A DNA stretch of 64,000 nt from NCBI RefSeq assembly GCF_902459615.1, contig NZ_CABPSA010000002.1:1-64000 (forward strand), given 5' to 3'. This document shows positions 1-9,106 of this stretch, piece after piece. Numbering within the stretch: position 1 is the first letter of the stretch; each line of letters starts with the position of its first letter. Below the pieces are notes generated by a model. It was not told the DNA's origin, ran no database searches, and saw only the letters and a list, made by a program, of their open reading frames with translations. The position numbers and the translations under genes are program-made. The stretch is from Pandoraea commovens (lineage in GTDB: Bacteria > Pseudomonadota > Gammaproteobacteria > Burkholderiales > Burkholderiaceae).

Positions 1-138
1 TCAACAGTTTTTTTCGCTTTCTTCGTTCGTCGCCGTAGCGACTCACAAGCTTCAAAACCACTAACCACCGGGCTTTGCGGCCCGTCGCTTCAACCTCGTC
101 GCTGCTTTCGCTGCGTCGCTGTCGTTGCGAGAGACGGA

Positions 139-167
139 ATATTAGTGAAAACCCGGAACGCTGGCAA
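139..167 (-). promoter_or_regulatory. Sigma70-type promoter reading left
   Basis: On the minus strand a -35 box TTGCCA (162-167) and a -10 box TAATAT (139-144) are separated by exactly 17 bases. Transcription would leave the window at its left edge. There is no gene start on this strand inside the window, which fits a long leader of a stable-RNA operon. It is recognised by consensus only. Confidence 0.45.
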
Positions 168-196
168 GCACTTTGTGAAAATAATTTGAAAAGGGC

Positions 197-225
197 AAAA
201 AAAGGCCCGCGTCGTGAGCGGGCCA
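197..225 (-). terminator. Rho-independent terminator, minus strand
   Basis: GGCCCGC (204-210) pairs with GCGGGCC (218-224) around a 7-base loop, and the A-tract at 197-203 becomes the U-tract on the minus strand. No minus-strand gene is visible directly upstream of it (225-398), so the transcript it ends is unknown. Confidence 0.65.
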
Positions 226-398
226 AGATCCATGGGACAGGACACATGGAGGAGACGAGTTCACTGTATCCGGGCCACCCCGGGCGACGCAACGAATGAA
301 ATCGCATATGCTTCCTGAAAGCTTTCCTATATGGAAAGGCGAGGCCTGCGTCGCAGTCTCCGTGCGTTCCCCTCTATCTCTATATAAGAGCGTTTGAG

Positions 399-2045
399 AT
401 GTTCCTAGCGCGCGCCCTTCTGTCTTGCCTCGTCCAGCCGTTTCGCCGTTGGCGCATCGCGACGCTCATTCCGCTCGCCATCCTGGCGGGGGCTTGCACG
501 TCAGTACGTCCGCCGCCGGAGCCATCGCCGTGGACATCCCACACGCCAGCCGCCAAGCCCGGTGAACTGGCCACCGCCCTCGCCCCCGCCATTCGCACAC
601 ATCCGGGCCAATCCGGCTTCCAGTTGCTCTCGACGGGTTCCGCCGCCTTCACCACGCGTCTCGCGCTCGTTCAGTCTGCCCAGCACAGTCTCGACGTGCA
701 GTACTACAGTGCGGGCGAGGACATCACCGGCCGTCTGCTGCTCCAGTCGCTGATCTACGCGGCCGATCGCGGTGTGCGTGTGCGCATGCTGGTCGATGAC
801 ATCAACCGTCGCCACACCGACCCGGCCTTCGCCGCGCTGGACCAGCATCGCAACATCGAGGTCCGGGTCTTCAACCCGTTCGGCACCCGCGACACCACGC
901 TACTCGAACGGGCGGGCAACCTCCTCACTCAGTTCGACCAGCTCAACCGCCGTATGCACAACAAGGCGCTGATCGCAGACAACCAACTAGCGATCGTCGG
1001 TGGCCGCAATCTGGGAGACGAATACTTCGACGCCAATCCCGATCTCTCCTTCCGCGATTTCGACCTCTTGTGCGCCGGACCGGTGGTCGAGGCCGTCTCC
1101 CGAAGCTTCGATCACTTCTGGACGAGTCCCCAGTCATACCCCCTCAAGCAGGTCCAATCGAAGATCGACAAGGAGACGCTGGACGCCACGCGCGACGCCC
1201 TCGCCCAACACTGGCACGACGCCGAGAATGTCCCCGCCGGGCACGAAGCGCTGAACCAGCCGTCCCTCGCCGCCGGACTTCGCGACGGCACGGTCCCACT
1301 CTTCTGGGCGCCTGCCGAACTCGCCGCCGACACTCCGGACAAACTCGACGCCCCCGCCACCGAAACCCAAAGCGCCCCGGCCGACAAACTCCGCCAGCTC
1401 GCCGCCAAGGCGCAAAGCGAGGTGCTGATCATCTCGCCCTACTTCGTGCCACTGGATGGCGGCGTCCGGTTCCTGTCGACGCTGGCGCAACGCGGCGTCA
1501 AAGTCCGCGTGCTGACGAACTCGCTGGCGGCGACCGACGTCGTCCCCGTCCACGCGGGATACGCGCGCTACCGTCCGGCCCTGCTGCAAGCAGGTATCGA
1601 ACTGTACGAATTCAAGCCAATCCGCTCCGATAACGGCGAACGCCCCACGCGACGCGTCACGTTCGGCGGGTCATCGAAGGCGAGTCTGCACGGCAAGGCG
1701 TACGTGATCGACCGGCGCGACGTCGTCCTCGGCTCGTTCAACCTCGACCCTCGTTCGGTGCGCCTGAACACCGAACTGGCGATCGTCATCCACAGCCCCG
1801 AATTCGCCGAGCGTATGGCACGCATCTTCGACCAGGCGACGTCGCCGCGCAGCAGCTTCCGGGTCGAGCTGGCGCCGCCGGGCACAGCGCCGCCCACACC
1901 GACGCCACCGACAATGCCCGCACTTCGCTGGGTCGGCGAGGAGAACGGCAAGCCGCGCATCTTCGACGTAGAACCCTACGCGACCTTCAGCCGCAACGCC
2001 GTCGCGGGCGCGTTCACGCTGCTTCCGAGCGACGACTTGCTCTGA
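399..2045 (+). CDS. Phospholipase D-family lipoprotein (cardiolipin synthase ClsC-like)
   Basis: The 548-residue protein has two HKD phospholipase-D motifs, which together form one active site: H187-K189-D194 (MHNKALIAD) and a second near residues 430-437 (LHGKAYVID), each followed by the usual G-x-x-N stretch. Such enzymes transfer phosphatidyl groups via a phospho-histidine intermediate. The N-terminus has a hydrophobic segment ending in LAGAC with Cys33 as probable lipidation site, so the enzyme should be anchored to the periplasmic side of a membrane. Length and lipobox fit the ClsC-like group that makes cardiolipin from two phospholipids. It stands alone, with a terminator right behind it. 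Exact substrate cannot be read from sequence. Confidence 0.8.
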   Translation: MFLARALLSCLVQPFRRWRIATLIPLAILAGACTSVRPPPEPSPWTSHTPAAKPGELATALAPAIRTHPGQSGFQLLSTGSAAFTTRLALVQSAQHSLDVQYYSAGEDITGRLLLQSLIYAADRGVRVRMLVDDINRRHTDPAFAALDQHRNIEVRVFNPFGTRDTTLLERAGNLLTQFDQLNRRMHNKALIADNQLAIVGGRNLGDEYFDANPDLSFRDFDLLCAGPVVEAVSRSFDHFWTSPQSYPLKQVQSKIDKETLDATRDALAQHWHDAENVPAGHEALNQPSLAAGLRDGTVPLFWAPAELAADTPDKLDAPATETQSAPADKLRQLAAKAQSEVLIISPYFVPLDGGVRFLSTLAQRGVKVRVLTNSLAATDVVPVHAGYARYRPALLQAGIELYEFKPIRSDNGERPTRRVTFGGSSKASLHGKAYVIDRRDVVLGSFNLDPRSVRLNTELAIVIHSPEFAERMARIFDQATSPRSSFRVELAPPGTAPPTPTPPTMPALRWVGEENGKPRIFDVEPYATFSRNAVAGAFTLLPSDDLL

Positions 2046-2093
2046 GTACCGACCGTCAGTCGGCACGACGGCGACGCACCGACTCGGTGGACG

Positions 2094-2130
2094 AAAAACC
2101 GCCGCCCCGGCCTCCCGGGTGCGGCGGTTT
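2094..2130. terminator. Bidirectional rho-independent terminator
   Basis: AAACCGCCGC (2096-2105) pairs with GCGGCGGTTT (2121-2130). The stem lies between the converging phospholipase-D gene and the TonB receptor gene, with A's on the left and T's on the right, so it can serve both strands. Confidence 0.75.
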
Positions 2131-2170
2131 CTATATATAGAGACGACGGAATGCCAGCCTGCGCCGTCGC

Positions 2171-4696
2171 TCAGAACTCGAACGTCGCCGACAACGTTGC
2201 GGAGCGTGCGTCGCCGATGGCCACCACCGTCTGGCTGACACTCGACGGGTAGTAGGTCTTGTTGAACACGTTCTTCACGTTGAGCTGATAGTGAACGGGA
2301 TGCCGTCCGATCTTCGTGTCGTACGTCGCGAACACATCAGCGACGAAGTACGCGGGCAGCGTAAAGCTGTTCGCCGAATCACCCGGGCGCGCCCCGATGT
2401 ATCGCCCCACCGCTCCGAGGCGCAAGTTGCCGCTCCCATCGCCCAGCACCGGCCCCCAGTCATACACCCCTGCCAGCGACGCCGTATGCCGTGCCGCATT
2501 GACCAGCGTGTTGCCGGTGTACATCGGATCGTCGGTGATCTTCGCATCGATGAATGCGTAGCTCGCGATCACGTTCCAGCGCTGCCCGATGCGTCCCGAC
2601 ACATCCAGCTCGACGCCCCGCGAGCGCGCCGCCCCGGAGGTGCGCCAGTCCAGCGTACTGCTCCCGGGCACCGCCTGCGACACGAGCACGTTGCGCTTGT
2701 CGATGTTGAACACCGCAAGGTTGCCGCTCAGCCCGTTCGGCATGTCGAGCTTCGCCCCGACCTCGTACGACTTCGCGTGCTCGGGTGCGACGTTCGAGTC
2801 GATGACCACGCCCGTCGACAACGGCGCAATGGTGGACGTCGGCTTGAGCGACTCGGAATAGCTACCGTAGAACGACAGATACTCCCGAGCCTTATAGACA
2901 ACGCCCGCGCGCGGCAGCCACTTCGAGTCGCTGATGTTCGTGTTTGCCTTGAACGGCCGCCCCTTGCCTGCGACCTGGCTATACGTCAGCAACCGCACGC
3001 CACCGACGACAATCCAGCGATCGGTCAGATGGATGGCGTCCTGGAAGAACAGCGAAGCGTCGTGCAGCGTATCGGTCTGATCGCTATCGGCGGCAGACAC
3101 CGTACTCGGGATCACCTCGCAGCCGTACACCGGATTCAGATAGGAGAACGTGCACTTCGCGGCCTGACGCAGCAGATCGCGCCGATAAATACGTCGATAC
3201 TCCCAGTCTCCGCCGAATTGCAGGTCGTGACGCATGCCTGCGAGCGTCACCTTGCCGTCGAGATACGCCGTACCGAAGCTGTCGGTGCTGTCCGAGCCGA
3301 GCGTACCGTCATTACTGCGCGAGACGATCCCCGTCGTGGAATTCACGCCGGTAATGCGCAACTGCCCCGCGTCGTACGTCTCGGTGTTGTAGCTGTAGCC
3401 GAAGTGCGCCTTCCAGTCCGGATTGAACTGATGGTCGACGGTGATCTGCGCCAGATGGGACTGCCCGGCCATTTCGTTGTGGACGTCATCCAGACGCTCC
3501 CGTGCCGAAATCGCCAGCGGCCGGTTCGTCTTCGGGTCCAGCGCGGTGCCCCGGTCGAACGGGGTCAGAAAGTTACGGTACTCGTAGGAGGCGACGACCT
3601 GCGTATCGCGTCCGTAATAGGCGAGCGTCGGAGCGACGAGTGTCTCACGCTGCGAACCGAAGACGCGCCAGTACTGCTGATTGTTCTGATCGACGACCAG
3701 CCGGTAAGCCAGTCCCGAATCACCGATCGGTCCGGTCGTATCGAGCGTCTCCTCGACGCCGTTCTTACCGTGCCCATAGGTCGTGCCCGCCACGCTCACT
3801 GCGGTGTAAGGCTTGAGCAGGGGACGCTTGCTCACCACGTTGATCACGCCGCCGGGGTCCATGATCCCGTAGAGCAGCGACGTCGGCCCCTTGAGCACTT
3901 CGACCGAATCCGCGTTCGCGTTCAGTCCGCGGCCCTGCACGAGCGGCATACCGTTGTGCATGATTGAGCCGTCGCGATTGCCGCCGAAGCCGCGCTTGAG
4001 CAGCGTGTCCTGCGTACTTGCCAGCGTATTGCCCTGCACGATGCCGCTGACATTGATCAGCGCCTCGTCGAGCGTGCGGGCACGCTGGTCGGCGAGCACC
4101 TGACGCGGCACCACGTTGATGGCCTGGGGGATGTCGAGGATCGGGGTGTCCGAGCGTGTGACGTTCGCGTCCACCGGCAGACGGTAGGCATCGGACCACG
4201 CCTGACCTTGCACGTGGGTCGTCGGCAGTGCGACGTCTCCCGAACCGCCACCGGCGGCCAACGTCGCAGCCGCCGGGGCCGCCTGTGGCACGAGCGTGTA
4301 ACCGGCCCCTTGCGGCGCCGCCGTCAGTCCGGTGCCCGCGAGCATCTGACCGAACGCCCCCGGCACATCGAAGCGGCCTTGCACGCCGGGACTCTGACGC
4401 CCCGCCGTCAGGGCAGGCGTGTACGTCAACAAGATGCCCGCTTCGCGTCCGAAGCGCGTGAGCACCGCGTCGAGCGCGCCCGCCGGGATGTCATAAGCCC
4501 GTGCAGCGGCAGCGACTTTGGCCGTCACGGGTGCCTGATCGGACGTCTGCGCATGAGCGACGCCCGCACCAAACGTCGAAGCGAACGACGCAAACGTCAG
4601 CGCGACGCCAGCGCAGACGCGGCGTCGACGCAACCCGGTAGCAGTGGATGGCAGGGCACGCGATAGTTCGGGGAATGCGGGTAAAGCGACGGCCAT
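2171..4696 (-). CDS. TonB-dependent siderophore receptor with signalling domain
   Basis: This 841-residue outer-membrane receptor starts with an unusually long signal peptide (cleavage near AHAQ, residue 50), followed by a secretin/TonB N-terminal signalling domain (about 65-125), a plug domain (about 185-300, with LKGPTSLLYG and PGGVINVVSKRP) and a beta-barrel ending in the aromatic C-terminus FEF. The signalling domain shows it is a transducer that talks to an anti-sigma protein rather than a simple importer. It is the third gene of a sigma-FecR-receptor set on the same strand, 148 bases after fecR. The plug and barrel resemble FpvA/FoxA-type siderophore receptors; the ligand cannot be named. 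Confidence 0.9.
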   Translation of the reverse strand: MAVALPAFPELSRALPSTATGLRRRRVCAGVALTFASFASTFGAGVAHAQTSDQAPVTAKVAAAARAYDIPAGALDAVLTRFGREAGILLTYTPALTAGRQSPGVQGRFDVPGAFGQMLAGTGLTAAPQGAGYTLVPQAAPAAATLAAGGGSGDVALPTTHVQGQAWSDAYRLPVDANVTRSDTPILDIPQAINVVPRQVLADQRARTLDEALINVSGIVQGNTLASTQDTLLKRGFGGNRDGSIMHNGMPLVQGRGLNANADSVEVLKGPTSLLYGIMDPGGVINVVSKRPLLKPYTAVSVAGTTYGHGKNGVEETLDTTGPIGDSGLAYRLVVDQNNQQYWRVFGSQRETLVAPTLAYYGRDTQVVASYEYRNFLTPFDRGTALDPKTNRPLAISARERLDDVHNEMAGQSHLAQITVDHQFNPDWKAHFGYSYNTETYDAGQLRITGVNSTTGIVSRSNDGTLGSDSTDSFGTAYLDGKVTLAGMRHDLQFGGDWEYRRIYRRDLLRQAAKCTFSYLNPVYGCEVIPSTVSAADSDQTDTLHDASLFFQDAIHLTDRWIVVGGVRLLTYSQVAGKGRPFKANTNISDSKWLPRAGVVYKAREYLSFYGSYSESLKPTSTIAPLSTGVVIDSNVAPEHAKSYEVGAKLDMPNGLSGNLAVFNIDKRNVLVSQAVPGSSTLDWRTSGAARSRGVELDVSGRIGQRWNVIASYAFIDAKITDDPMYTGNTLVNAARHTASLAGVYDWGPVLGDGSGNLRLGAVGRYIGARPGDSANSFTLPAYFVADVFATYDTKIGRHPVHYQLNVKNVFNKTYYPSSVSQTVVAIGDARSATLSATFEF

Positions 4697-4844
4697 GATG
4701 TGAGATCTCGTTCAGGCAATGGAGAGAAGGTTTCACTTCCCTTGTCACGCGAGACCGGCAAATCAGCTCACTGACCGTAAAGAAATTTGAAAAAGAGGGC
4801 GGGACGTTCGCCAACGAGTACTCAGGCGTGGTGCGTCCGGCTGC

Positions 4845-5855
4845 TCATCCGCGAGGTCCGACCGTCGCCCAGTACCGCGTGACGGAAGACACCGATACGG
4901 GCAATGCGTGCGGCAGCACGCCGAGAATGGCGTCGATGTCGGCCAGCGGATAGGTGCCGGAGACGCGCAGCGACGCCACCGCCGGATCGCACCGCAAATA
5001 GCCGCGCCGATAGCGCGACAGCTCGGCGAGGAAAGCGTCGAGCCGCATGTCGACGGCGACGAGCATGCCGTCGGCCCACGCGCCGTCACCATCCGCCAGC
5101 GGCAGCGCCGCCTCGACGCCGCTGGCGTTGAACGTCGCCTGCTCGCCTGCGTGAACGATCCGCACGCTCGCAGTGTCGGTTGAGGACGTACCTTTCGGTG
5201 TCACGCGCACGGCGCCTTCGAACACTTGCACGGAGGCGTCGCTGCGTCCGTCGATCTGACCATCGATCTGACGCGCGACGAAACGCGTTCCCAGCGGCTG
5301 GAGCGTGCCGTGTGCCGTGGCGACGATCAGCGGCCGGGGCGGTACGTGCGTCACGTCCTTGCCGGTCGTCACCATGATTTCGCCTTCGACGAGACCGATG
5401 CGTCGCACGTCGCCGTCCATCGACAAACGCACGGCGCTGCGAGTATTGAGAACGAGCGTCGTGCCGTCGGACAGACGCAGTGTGCGTCGCTCGCCCGCCC
5501 CGGTGCGCGCATCGGCGCGCAGCCATTGCACCGCCATCGGATCACTGGCGACCCACGCGCCGGTGCCGACGAACAGCGCGCCGACGATGGCCTTCACCGC
5601 CATACGGCGTCCGCGCGAGCGGGGTGCGCGCAGCGCGGCCTGCGCAACGGCCGCCCCCAACGTGCCCGACACGTGACGCATACGGCGGTCGGCGTTCTCG
5701 ATATGAAGCCACGCACGCTCGTGCTCCGGATTCGCCGCCCGCCAGCGCGCGCATGCGGTGCGCAACGTCTCGGTGGCGTCGCCGCTTTGCAGCGTCACCC
5801 ACCACTCGACGGCTTGCTGGGCAATCGTCGCGTCGAAAGTCGCGGAGCGCGTCAC
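4845..5855 (-). CDS. FecR-family anti-sigma regulator
   Basis: A GTG start at 5855 overlaps the sigma-factor stop in a GTGA junction; the frame stays open further upstream but that part lies inside the sigma gene. The 336-residue product has an N-terminal cytoplasmic DUF4880 region (QQAVEWWVTLQSGD), one membrane segment (about MAVKAIVGALFVGTGAWVAS) and a periplasmic FecR domain with LSDGTTLVLNTRSAV. It would hold the ECF sigma factor inactive until the ligand-loaded receptor signals through its N-terminal domain. The start is chosen because it restores translational coupling and family length. Confidence 0.88.
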   Translation of the reverse strand: MTRSATFDATIAQQAVEWWVTLQSGDATETLRTACARWRAANPEHERAWLHIENADRRMRHVSGTLGAAVAQAALRAPRSRGRRMAVKAIVGALFVGTGAWVASDPMAVQWLRADARTGAGERRTLRLSDGTTLVLNTRSAVRLSMDGDVRRIGLVEGEIMVTTGKDVTHVPPRPLIVATAHGTLQPLGTRFVARQIDGQIDGRSDASVQVFEGAVRVTPKGTSSTDTASVRIVHAGEQATFNASGVEAALPLADGDGAWADGMLVAVDMRLDAFLAELSRYRRGYLRCDPAVASLRVSGTYPLADIDAILGVLPHALPVSVSSVTRYWATVGPRG

Positions 5856-6376
5856 GCCGTCTCCATCGCGAAGAAACACTGCGTGCCCGCGCGCACGAGA
5901 TGACGTTTCACCGTCGCCAGTGAAATGCCGAGTTCGGTGGCGATTTCGGGATACGTGAGGCCGTCGAGTTGCGCCAGCAGGAAGGCGCGTTTGACGAGGG
6001 GCGGCAGACCATCGAGACAACGGTCGATTTCGAGCAACGTCTCCAGCACGATGGCGCGCTCTTCGGGAGACGGAGCAAGGCCTTCGGGTTGTTGCGCGAG
6101 GGCGTCGAGATAGGCGCGCTCGATCTGCTCGCGTCGCCAGTAGTTATAGAGGACGCGCTGCGCGACGGTCGTCAGGAACGCGCGCGGCGACGCCAGCTGG
6201 CGTGGCGGATCGCGCTCCAGCAGACGGACAAAAGTGTCATGCGCGAGATCGGCCGCGCGATGCGAACAGCCGGTCTTGCGATGCAGCCAGCCATGAAGCC
6301 AGCCGTGATGATCGTTGTAGAGTCCCCGCAGCGTACCCAGCGAAGTGTCGCGCTGCAGCGTGTCGTCGGCGGGCAT
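5852..6376 (-). CDS. ECF sigma factor, FecI-like
   Basis: The 174-residue protein has the sigma region 2 pattern (DLAHDTFVRLLER) and a region 4 helix-turn-helix (LTYPEIATELGISLATVKRHL). It is first in the sigma-fecR-receptor operon. The start at 6376 (MPADDTL) is preferred over one 36 bases upstream since it begins just after the Fur-box promoter region and matches FecI length. It should direct RNA polymerase to the receptor gene, whose own promoter would lie in the 148-base gap 4697-4844. Confidence 0.9.
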   Translation of the reverse strand: MPADDTLQRDTSLGTLRGLYNDHHGWLHGWLHRKTGCSHRAADLAHDTFVRLLERDPPRQLASPRAFLTTVAQRVLYNYWRREQIERAYLDALAQQPEGLAPSPEERAIVLETLLEIDRCLDGLPPLVKRAFLLAQLDGLTYPEIATELGISLATVKRHLVRAGTQCFFAMETA

Positions 6377-6429
6377 ACGCCCCTCCTGTCCCCGGGCCAG
6401 GTGTGGCCGCAAGGCTCAGGCACCGTTTT

Positions 6430-6449
6430 GCAAATGAGAATCGTTCGCA
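6430..6449 (-). promoter_or_regulatory. Putative Fur box upstream of the FecI-like sigma gene
   Basis: GCAAATGAGAATCGTTCGCA-like sequence matches the AATGAGAATnnTTC form of Fur sites of betaproteobacteria. It lies about 55 bases upstream of the sigma gene start and abuts a minus-strand -10-like TATACT (6449-6454), so Fur binding would block RNA polymerase when iron is plentiful. This fits the iron-uptake nature of the operon. Confidence 0.65.
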
Positions 6450-6541
6450 GTATAGCAAACAAGTTTCACTGGCATGGGACGGACGGTGCGCCACCGTCGC
6501 TACGCGTGGCGCGTATGCGACAGCGGCATCCGGCGATGCAC

Positions 6542-7255
6542 TTAGTAATAGGCGTCCTCAAGCAGCATGTCTTCGAAGAACGCACCGAAACGCTGCTGCG
6601 GGTCACGCAGGTGAATCTCCAGAATCCATCGCATGGCGGACGGCGTGGTCTCGAAGTCCGCCAGCGAGCCGGTGTGGATCGCGGCGTGAGGGAAGTCCGA
6701 GACACGGTGGCCGGGCAGGTCGAAATTCAGCGCCCAGCCCATACGGCGTGCGACGTCGGCGGCGTAGGCATAGAGCGCTTGTCCGGTCGATCCTTCGTGC
6801 TGCCACTTTTGGCGGACGTCATGAAACAGCGCCTCGGCGTCGCGGGCGCAGCGCTCGTACTCGTCATGCTGACCGACGACGAAGCTCGCACCGCCGTCGC
6901 CTTCCCAAGCTTCGAAACGCGGCGCAATGTCGATGAAGAAGAGATCGTTCTCGCCGAGCACGACGCCCGGCTCGGACGGCCGGCGCATCGGCTTGAGTGT
7001 GTTTTTGCCGAAGCGAACGCGCGTCGGGTGCCAGCTCAGCTCCAGACCTGCGGACGTCAGCACGCCCTTGGCCATCGCGACGGCGTCTTCCTCGACCATG
7101 CCGGGACGCACGTTCGCCGCGATGTCGCGAATCGCGGTGCGGGTCTTGTTACGGGCGGCGAGCATGCCGTCGACGGAGAACGCGGGGCCGACGCGCTCGG
7201 CCAGCGAGGCTTCGTCGGGATAACGGACGGCGGCGGAAGTCACTTGATTGGACAT
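6542..7255 (-). CDS. M24-family metallopeptidase (creatinase/Xaa-Pro aminopeptidase fold)
   Basis: The 237-residue protein has the pita-bread ligand set in order: FFIDIAP and GDGGASF (two Asp), GHRVSDFPHAAIH (His), ILEIHLRDP (Glu) and FFEDMLLED (Glu). It lacks the N-terminal domain of classical prolidases. The start at 7255 (MSNQVTS) is used because upstream sequence of the same frame has no family similarity. Substrate is unknown. It is divergent from the GlxA-type regulator at 7509, which might control it. Confidence 0.75.
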   Translation of the reverse strand: MSNQVTSAAVRYPDEASLAERVGPAFSVDGMLAARNKTRTAIRDIAANVRPGMVEEDAVAMAKGVLTSAGLELSWHPTRVRFGKNTLKPMRRPSEPGVVLGENDLFFIDIAPRFEAWEGDGGASFVVGQHDEYERCARDAEALFHDVRQKWQHEGSTGQALYAYAADVARRMGWALNFDLPGHRVSDFPHAAIHTGSLADFETTPSAMRWILEIHLRDPQQRFGAFFEDMLLEDAYY

Positions 7256-7508
7256 CGAATACCTCTCGGTGGATGCGGTTGTTCTGGGGGGCATGCGACG
7301 GGGTTGCCGTCGCTCAGAGCATTCTCGAACCGCCGCTACGCCGCGCCGGGCAACGCGAGCGGGTCGATCAGGCCAACCAGCGGCATCTTCGTGCCAGCGT
7401 CCGGCCGACATCTTGCCGATGAGTCGCTTTCTGCCAAAATGGGTCGCATCAACGCCAGTGTTTCCCTGTCGCTTTGCCCCAACCTGAACCGTCTTCCACC
7501 GAATCGTC

Positions 7509-8477
7509 ATGATCCGTAACGTCGCCCTGCTGGTCTTTCCCGGCGTGCAATCGCTCGATGTGAGCGGGCCGCTGGACGTCTTCGCCGAAGCCAATCGCTT
7601 CCTGCTGCCCGGTGATCAGTACCAGACGGAGGTCATCGGCACGCAGCACGGGGCCATTGCCTGCTCGAACGGCATGGCGTTGCTGCCGCGACGTCACTAT
7701 CAGGACGTCGGCGGACACGTCGATCTGCTGCTGGTGGCGGGCGGCCCGTCGCTGCTCACAGACGATCTCGGGCCGAACGTCTATCGCTGGCTGAGCGACA
7801 TGGTCCCGCGTGCACGCCGCTACGGCTCGATCTGCAACGGCGCGCTGATCCTGGCGGCGGCGGGCCTGCTCGACGGCAAGCGCGTCACCACACACTGGAA
7901 CGATGTGGACGTGCTGGCCGAGCGCGCCCCTGGTGCGAATATCGAAGTCGACCGGCTGTTCATTCAGGACGGGAGTCTGTACACGTCGGCGGGGGTGACG
8001 GCCGGGATCGATCTGTCGTTGCATCTGCTAGCGCAGGATCATGGGCAGGAGGTAGCACTGAACGTGGCGAAGCGTCTGGTCGTCTTCACGCAGCGCGCGG
8101 GCGGTCAGTCGCAGTTCAGTCCGTACCTGACGCCCTACGCCGAGCCGAACTCTCCCGTCGCACAGGTTCAGCATTACGTGCTGGAGCATCTGGCGGAGCC
8201 GTTGTCGGTCGGCGATCTCGCGGCAGTGGCGAAGATGAGCGTACGCAATTTCTCCCGCGTATTCGCACGCGACGCGGGTGTGACGCCAGCCGACTTCGTA
8301 AGCGCCGCCCGCGTCGATGCCGCGCGCGTCATGCTGGAGAACGGCAACGCGCCGCTCAAGACAGTGGCGTGGGAATGCGGCTTCGGCGACCCGCACAACA
8401 TGCGCAAGGTGTTTCAGCGTCGCTTCGGCGTGTCACCGCAGCAGTATCGGGAGAATTTTGGGCAGCCGCAGGGGTAA
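7509..8477 (+). CDS. GlxA-type transcriptional regulator (DJ-1/PfpI domain plus AraC HTH)
   Basis: The 322-residue protein combines an N-terminal class I glutamine-amidotransferase-like domain (residues about 4-170, with the nucleophile-elbow-like SICNGALILAAAGLL) and a C-terminal AraC helix-turn-helix pair (about 215-315, ending in FGVSPQQYRENF). Such proteins activate transcription of nearby catabolic or transport genes in response to small molecules. The only divergent neighbour is the M24 peptidase gene, so that gene is its likeliest target, but this is inferred from position only. Confidence 0.85.
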   Translation: MIRNVALLVFPGVQSLDVSGPLDVFAEANRFLLPGDQYQTEVIGTQHGAIACSNGMALLPRRHYQDVGGHVDLLLVAGGPSLLTDDLGPNVYRWLSDMVPRARRYGSICNGALILAAAGLLDGKRVTTHWNDVDVLAERAPGANIEVDRLFIQDGSLYTSAGVTAGIDLSLHLLAQDHGQEVALNVAKRLVVFTQRAGGQSQFSPYLTPYAEPNSPVAQVQHYVLEHLAEPLSVGDLAAVAKMSVRNFSRVFARDAGVTPADFVSAARVDAARVMLENGNAPLKTVAWECGFGDPHNMRKVFQRRFGVSPQQYRENFGQPQG

Positions 8478-8555
8478 TTCCGCGCAGCCCCGCCAACAGC
8501 GCGCCTCATCCGTCGAACACATCGTCCCCATCCGACGGGACTGTGCGCCCGACCT

Positions 8556-8830
<275 letters not shown>

Positions 8831-8950
8831 TCAATTAATATCCCGCTCGATTCAGTCGCGTTGTTAGAGAGCACAGAAAAATACGCGAAATAAGCGGAGA
8901 AATTGGGACGTCCTTGTACGCGGCAGCAAATGATCGACGGATGATTGTTG

Positions 8951-8979
8951 TTGCCACAAGGTTGCTTTTTAGGTAGTAC
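8951..8979 (+). promoter_or_regulatory. Candidate sigma70 promoter of the polysaccharide operon
   Basis: TTGCCA (8951-8956) and TAGTAC (8974-8979) are 17 bases apart, about 130 bases upstream of wecB in AT-richer DNA. The -10 box is weak, so an activator may be needed. Recognised by consensus only. Confidence 0.3.
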
Positions 8980-9106
8980 GCCGATTCATTGAACAGTGTT
9001 AGCGTCGCCGTTCCATTCTCGTGTCAACTAGGCCGCGCGCGGCGGACCAAGTAAAAAGCGCTGCACCACGTGCGCGTCAAGCAGACTCTGAATGGAATGA
9101 TGAACG

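Larger units (their letters stand above)
1..398. other. Left-edge non-coding region, probably upstream of a minus-strand stable-RNA operon
   Basis: No convincing protein gene lies here. It holds a good minus-strand sigma70 promoter (139-167), a TTGA at the first four bases on the minus strand that could be the start of a second -35 box, and a minus-strand hairpin terminator (197-225). The minus-strand sequence from 139 towards 1 is rich in short GCAGCGA/GCGACGA repeats, like leaders of Burkholderiales rRNA operons. The RNA genes themselves would be outside the window, so this is inference. The segment 226-398 also contains the promoter and leader of the plus-strand gene that starts at 399. 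Confidence 0.4.

Noticed and set aside
2291-3967. A 558-codon plus-strand frame opposite the TonB receptor
   Set aside because: Arg/His-rich antisense shadow without signal peptide or domain.
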